Positions 63,377 to 64,000 of a DNA stretch of 64,000 nt are shown here, in pieces. Every line of letters begins with the position of its first letter. The first letter of the stretch is position 1. Source of the DNA: CAVORB01 sp963698495 (GTDB lineage: Bacteria; Pseudomonadota; Gammaproteobacteria; Chromatiales; Chromatiaceae); assembly GCA_963698495.1 (NCBI GenBank), contig CAVORB010000005.1, forward strand, positions 124,001 to 188,000, in the 5' to 3' direction. The position numbers and the translations under genes are program-made. Below the pieces are notes generated by a model. That model saw nothing but the letters and a program-made list of their open reading frames with translations, made no database searches and had not been told where the DNA came from.

Positions 63377-63673
63377 ATGAACACGCTTCCACAGTTGGGT
63401 GAAATGGTGCAGATCTTCGGTGTGGGCTGCGAGGGATGCGGCAGCTTTCACGGGAATTTCGAGGTCGCGGCAGTCGTCGATGCGAGCAAGATCCAGCTAG
63501 TGCTGATCGCTCATGAGGTCGACTGCGACGGCGCGGCGGACGGCGGCTGGTTCTCCCGCTTGGCCGTCGACTGGAATCAGTCGTTGCAGTGCTGGCAGGC
63601 GGAGTGCCGAGGTCATTCGATCGTGATCAGCATCGGCCGGCATTACCGCGGTCCCGTTTGGGCCGCCGCCTGA
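63377..63673 (+). CDS. Small protein, unknown function
   Basis: A 98-residue protein from ATG 63377 (MNTLPQLGEMVQIFGVGCEG). It has a CxGCGSFHGNF patch near residue 18 and a compact mix of strands, ending YRGPVWAAA. No family was recognised. The upstream 357 bp (63019-63376) hold nothing recognisable. The composition is natural. Confidence 0.45.
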   Translation: MNTLPQLGEMVQIFGVGCEGCGSFHGNFEVAAVVDASKIQLVLIAHEVDCDGAADGGWFSRLAVDWNQSLQCWQAECRGHSIVISIGRHYRGPVWAAA

Positions 63674-63738
63674 TCTCCGGGGACGCCCGGGCCAAAGCGA
63701 CGACGGCGCCCTCGTCGAGCCGGTGCTCGGCGCAGCGC

Positions 63739-64000
63739 TCAGTTCGCGGGCACCGCGTCCTTGAACAGACGGAAAAAGTTGTCCCGGGTTGAGGCCGCCA
63801 CCTCGTCCGCGGTCATGCCGCGAACCTCGGCAATGCAGTCGGCCACGTGCGACACGAACTTGGGTTCGTTTGGCCTGCCCCGATGCGGAACTGGGGTGAG
63901 ATAGGGGCAGTCGGTCTCGATCAGCATCCGGTCCAGCGGCACCCTGGCGGCAACCTCCCGCAGGTCATCTGCGTTGCCGAAGGTGACGATCCCGGAGAAG
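63739..64000 (-). CDS. TatD-family DNase (C-terminal part, cut by window end)
   Basis: The C-terminal about 86 residues of a TatD/YcfH-type metallo-DNase: VPLDRMLIETDCPYLTPVPH carries the conserved ETDxPY motif near the metal site, then RGRPNEPKFVSHVADCIAEV and STRDNFFRLFKDAVPAN. The N-terminus lies beyond base 64000. TatD proteins are metal-dependent nucleases; the closest group (YcfH) cannot be told from YjjV or YabD by this fragment alone. Confidence 0.85.
   Translation of the reverse strand, partial: FSGIVTFGNADDLREVAARVPLDRMLIETDCPYLTPVPHRGRPNEPKFVSHVADCIAEVRGMTADEVAASTRDNFFRLFKDAVPAN

Overview
The window is about two thirds G+C and reads as the chromosome of a high-GC gammaproteobacterium. 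An origin among purple-sulfur or sulfur-oxidising Chromatiales-type lineages is a guess from gene content. The reasons are recBCD in the order C-B-D, an E. coli-like XerCD dif site, xseB-ispA next to parE, FolE2, a cobalamin-riboswitch btuB/btuM locus, a fused-alpha KorAB 2-oxoacid:ferredoxin oxidoreductase, and a two-domain polyphosphate:AMP phosphotransferase. No rRNA, tRNA or CRISPR was recognised.

Layout. 1-6.06 kb: recC (3' part), recB and recD, an overlapping recombination-repair operon. 6.1-13.7 kb: a low-complexity secreted protein, folE2, ispA-xseB, divergent parE, a FIST-domain sensor protein, yceH and a Nudix hydrolase. 13.9-19.1 kb: a lower-GC patch with a frameshifted family-2 glycosyltransferase and an opposing operon of an ABC exporter plus two FemAB/BioF2-like acyltransferases, probably for a surface polysaccharide. 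19.4-29.7 kb: ordinary metabolism (korAB with a ferritin-like partner, HdeD, a TVP38-flavoprotein fusion, a duplicated Cys-rich secreted protein, PsiE, TrpB2, an orphan antitoxin, a SET-domain protein). 29.75-33.75 kb: a secreted pentapeptide-repeat protein, then a cobalamin riboswitch leading into a frameshifted btuB and an intact btuM.

34.0-57.5 kb is an accessory island. Its left edge is a near-perfect dif site (34015-34042) followed by a VC1465-like phage gene. The first 70 bp of that gene region recur, 65/70 identical, at 57411-57480. Between the two copies lie five toxin-antitoxin loci (ParDE, VapBC, Xre-RES, DUF433/DUF5615, BrnTA), a BREX brxC 3' remnant, an integrase tail, a DEDDh exonuclease, a WGR protein, and a CoiA-like gene split by an IS fragment. 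The island also holds a tyrosine-recombinase/IS4 chimera, and a Tn3-family transposon inserted in an ISNCY-type transposase and fused in frame to its tail. The centrepiece is a four-gene SMC-type locus (43.9-50.35 kb) resembling Wadjet/MksBEFG plasmid-defence condensins, in the unusual order SMC, KITE, kleisin, TOPRIM. It is riddled with frameshifts.

57.5-64 kb returns toward core genes: a class-V aminotransferase with an aberrant tail, a FadB/FadJ scrap, acyl-CoA synthetase plus YciA thioesterase, polyphosphate:AMP phosphotransferase, a small unknown protein and the C-terminal end of a TatD-family DNase. Long conserved genes outside the island (recB, recD, parE, korA, pap) are intact, so the many frameshifts inside it look like decay rather than uniformly poor sequence. 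Functions are inferred from motifs and remembered family features; no database search was run.
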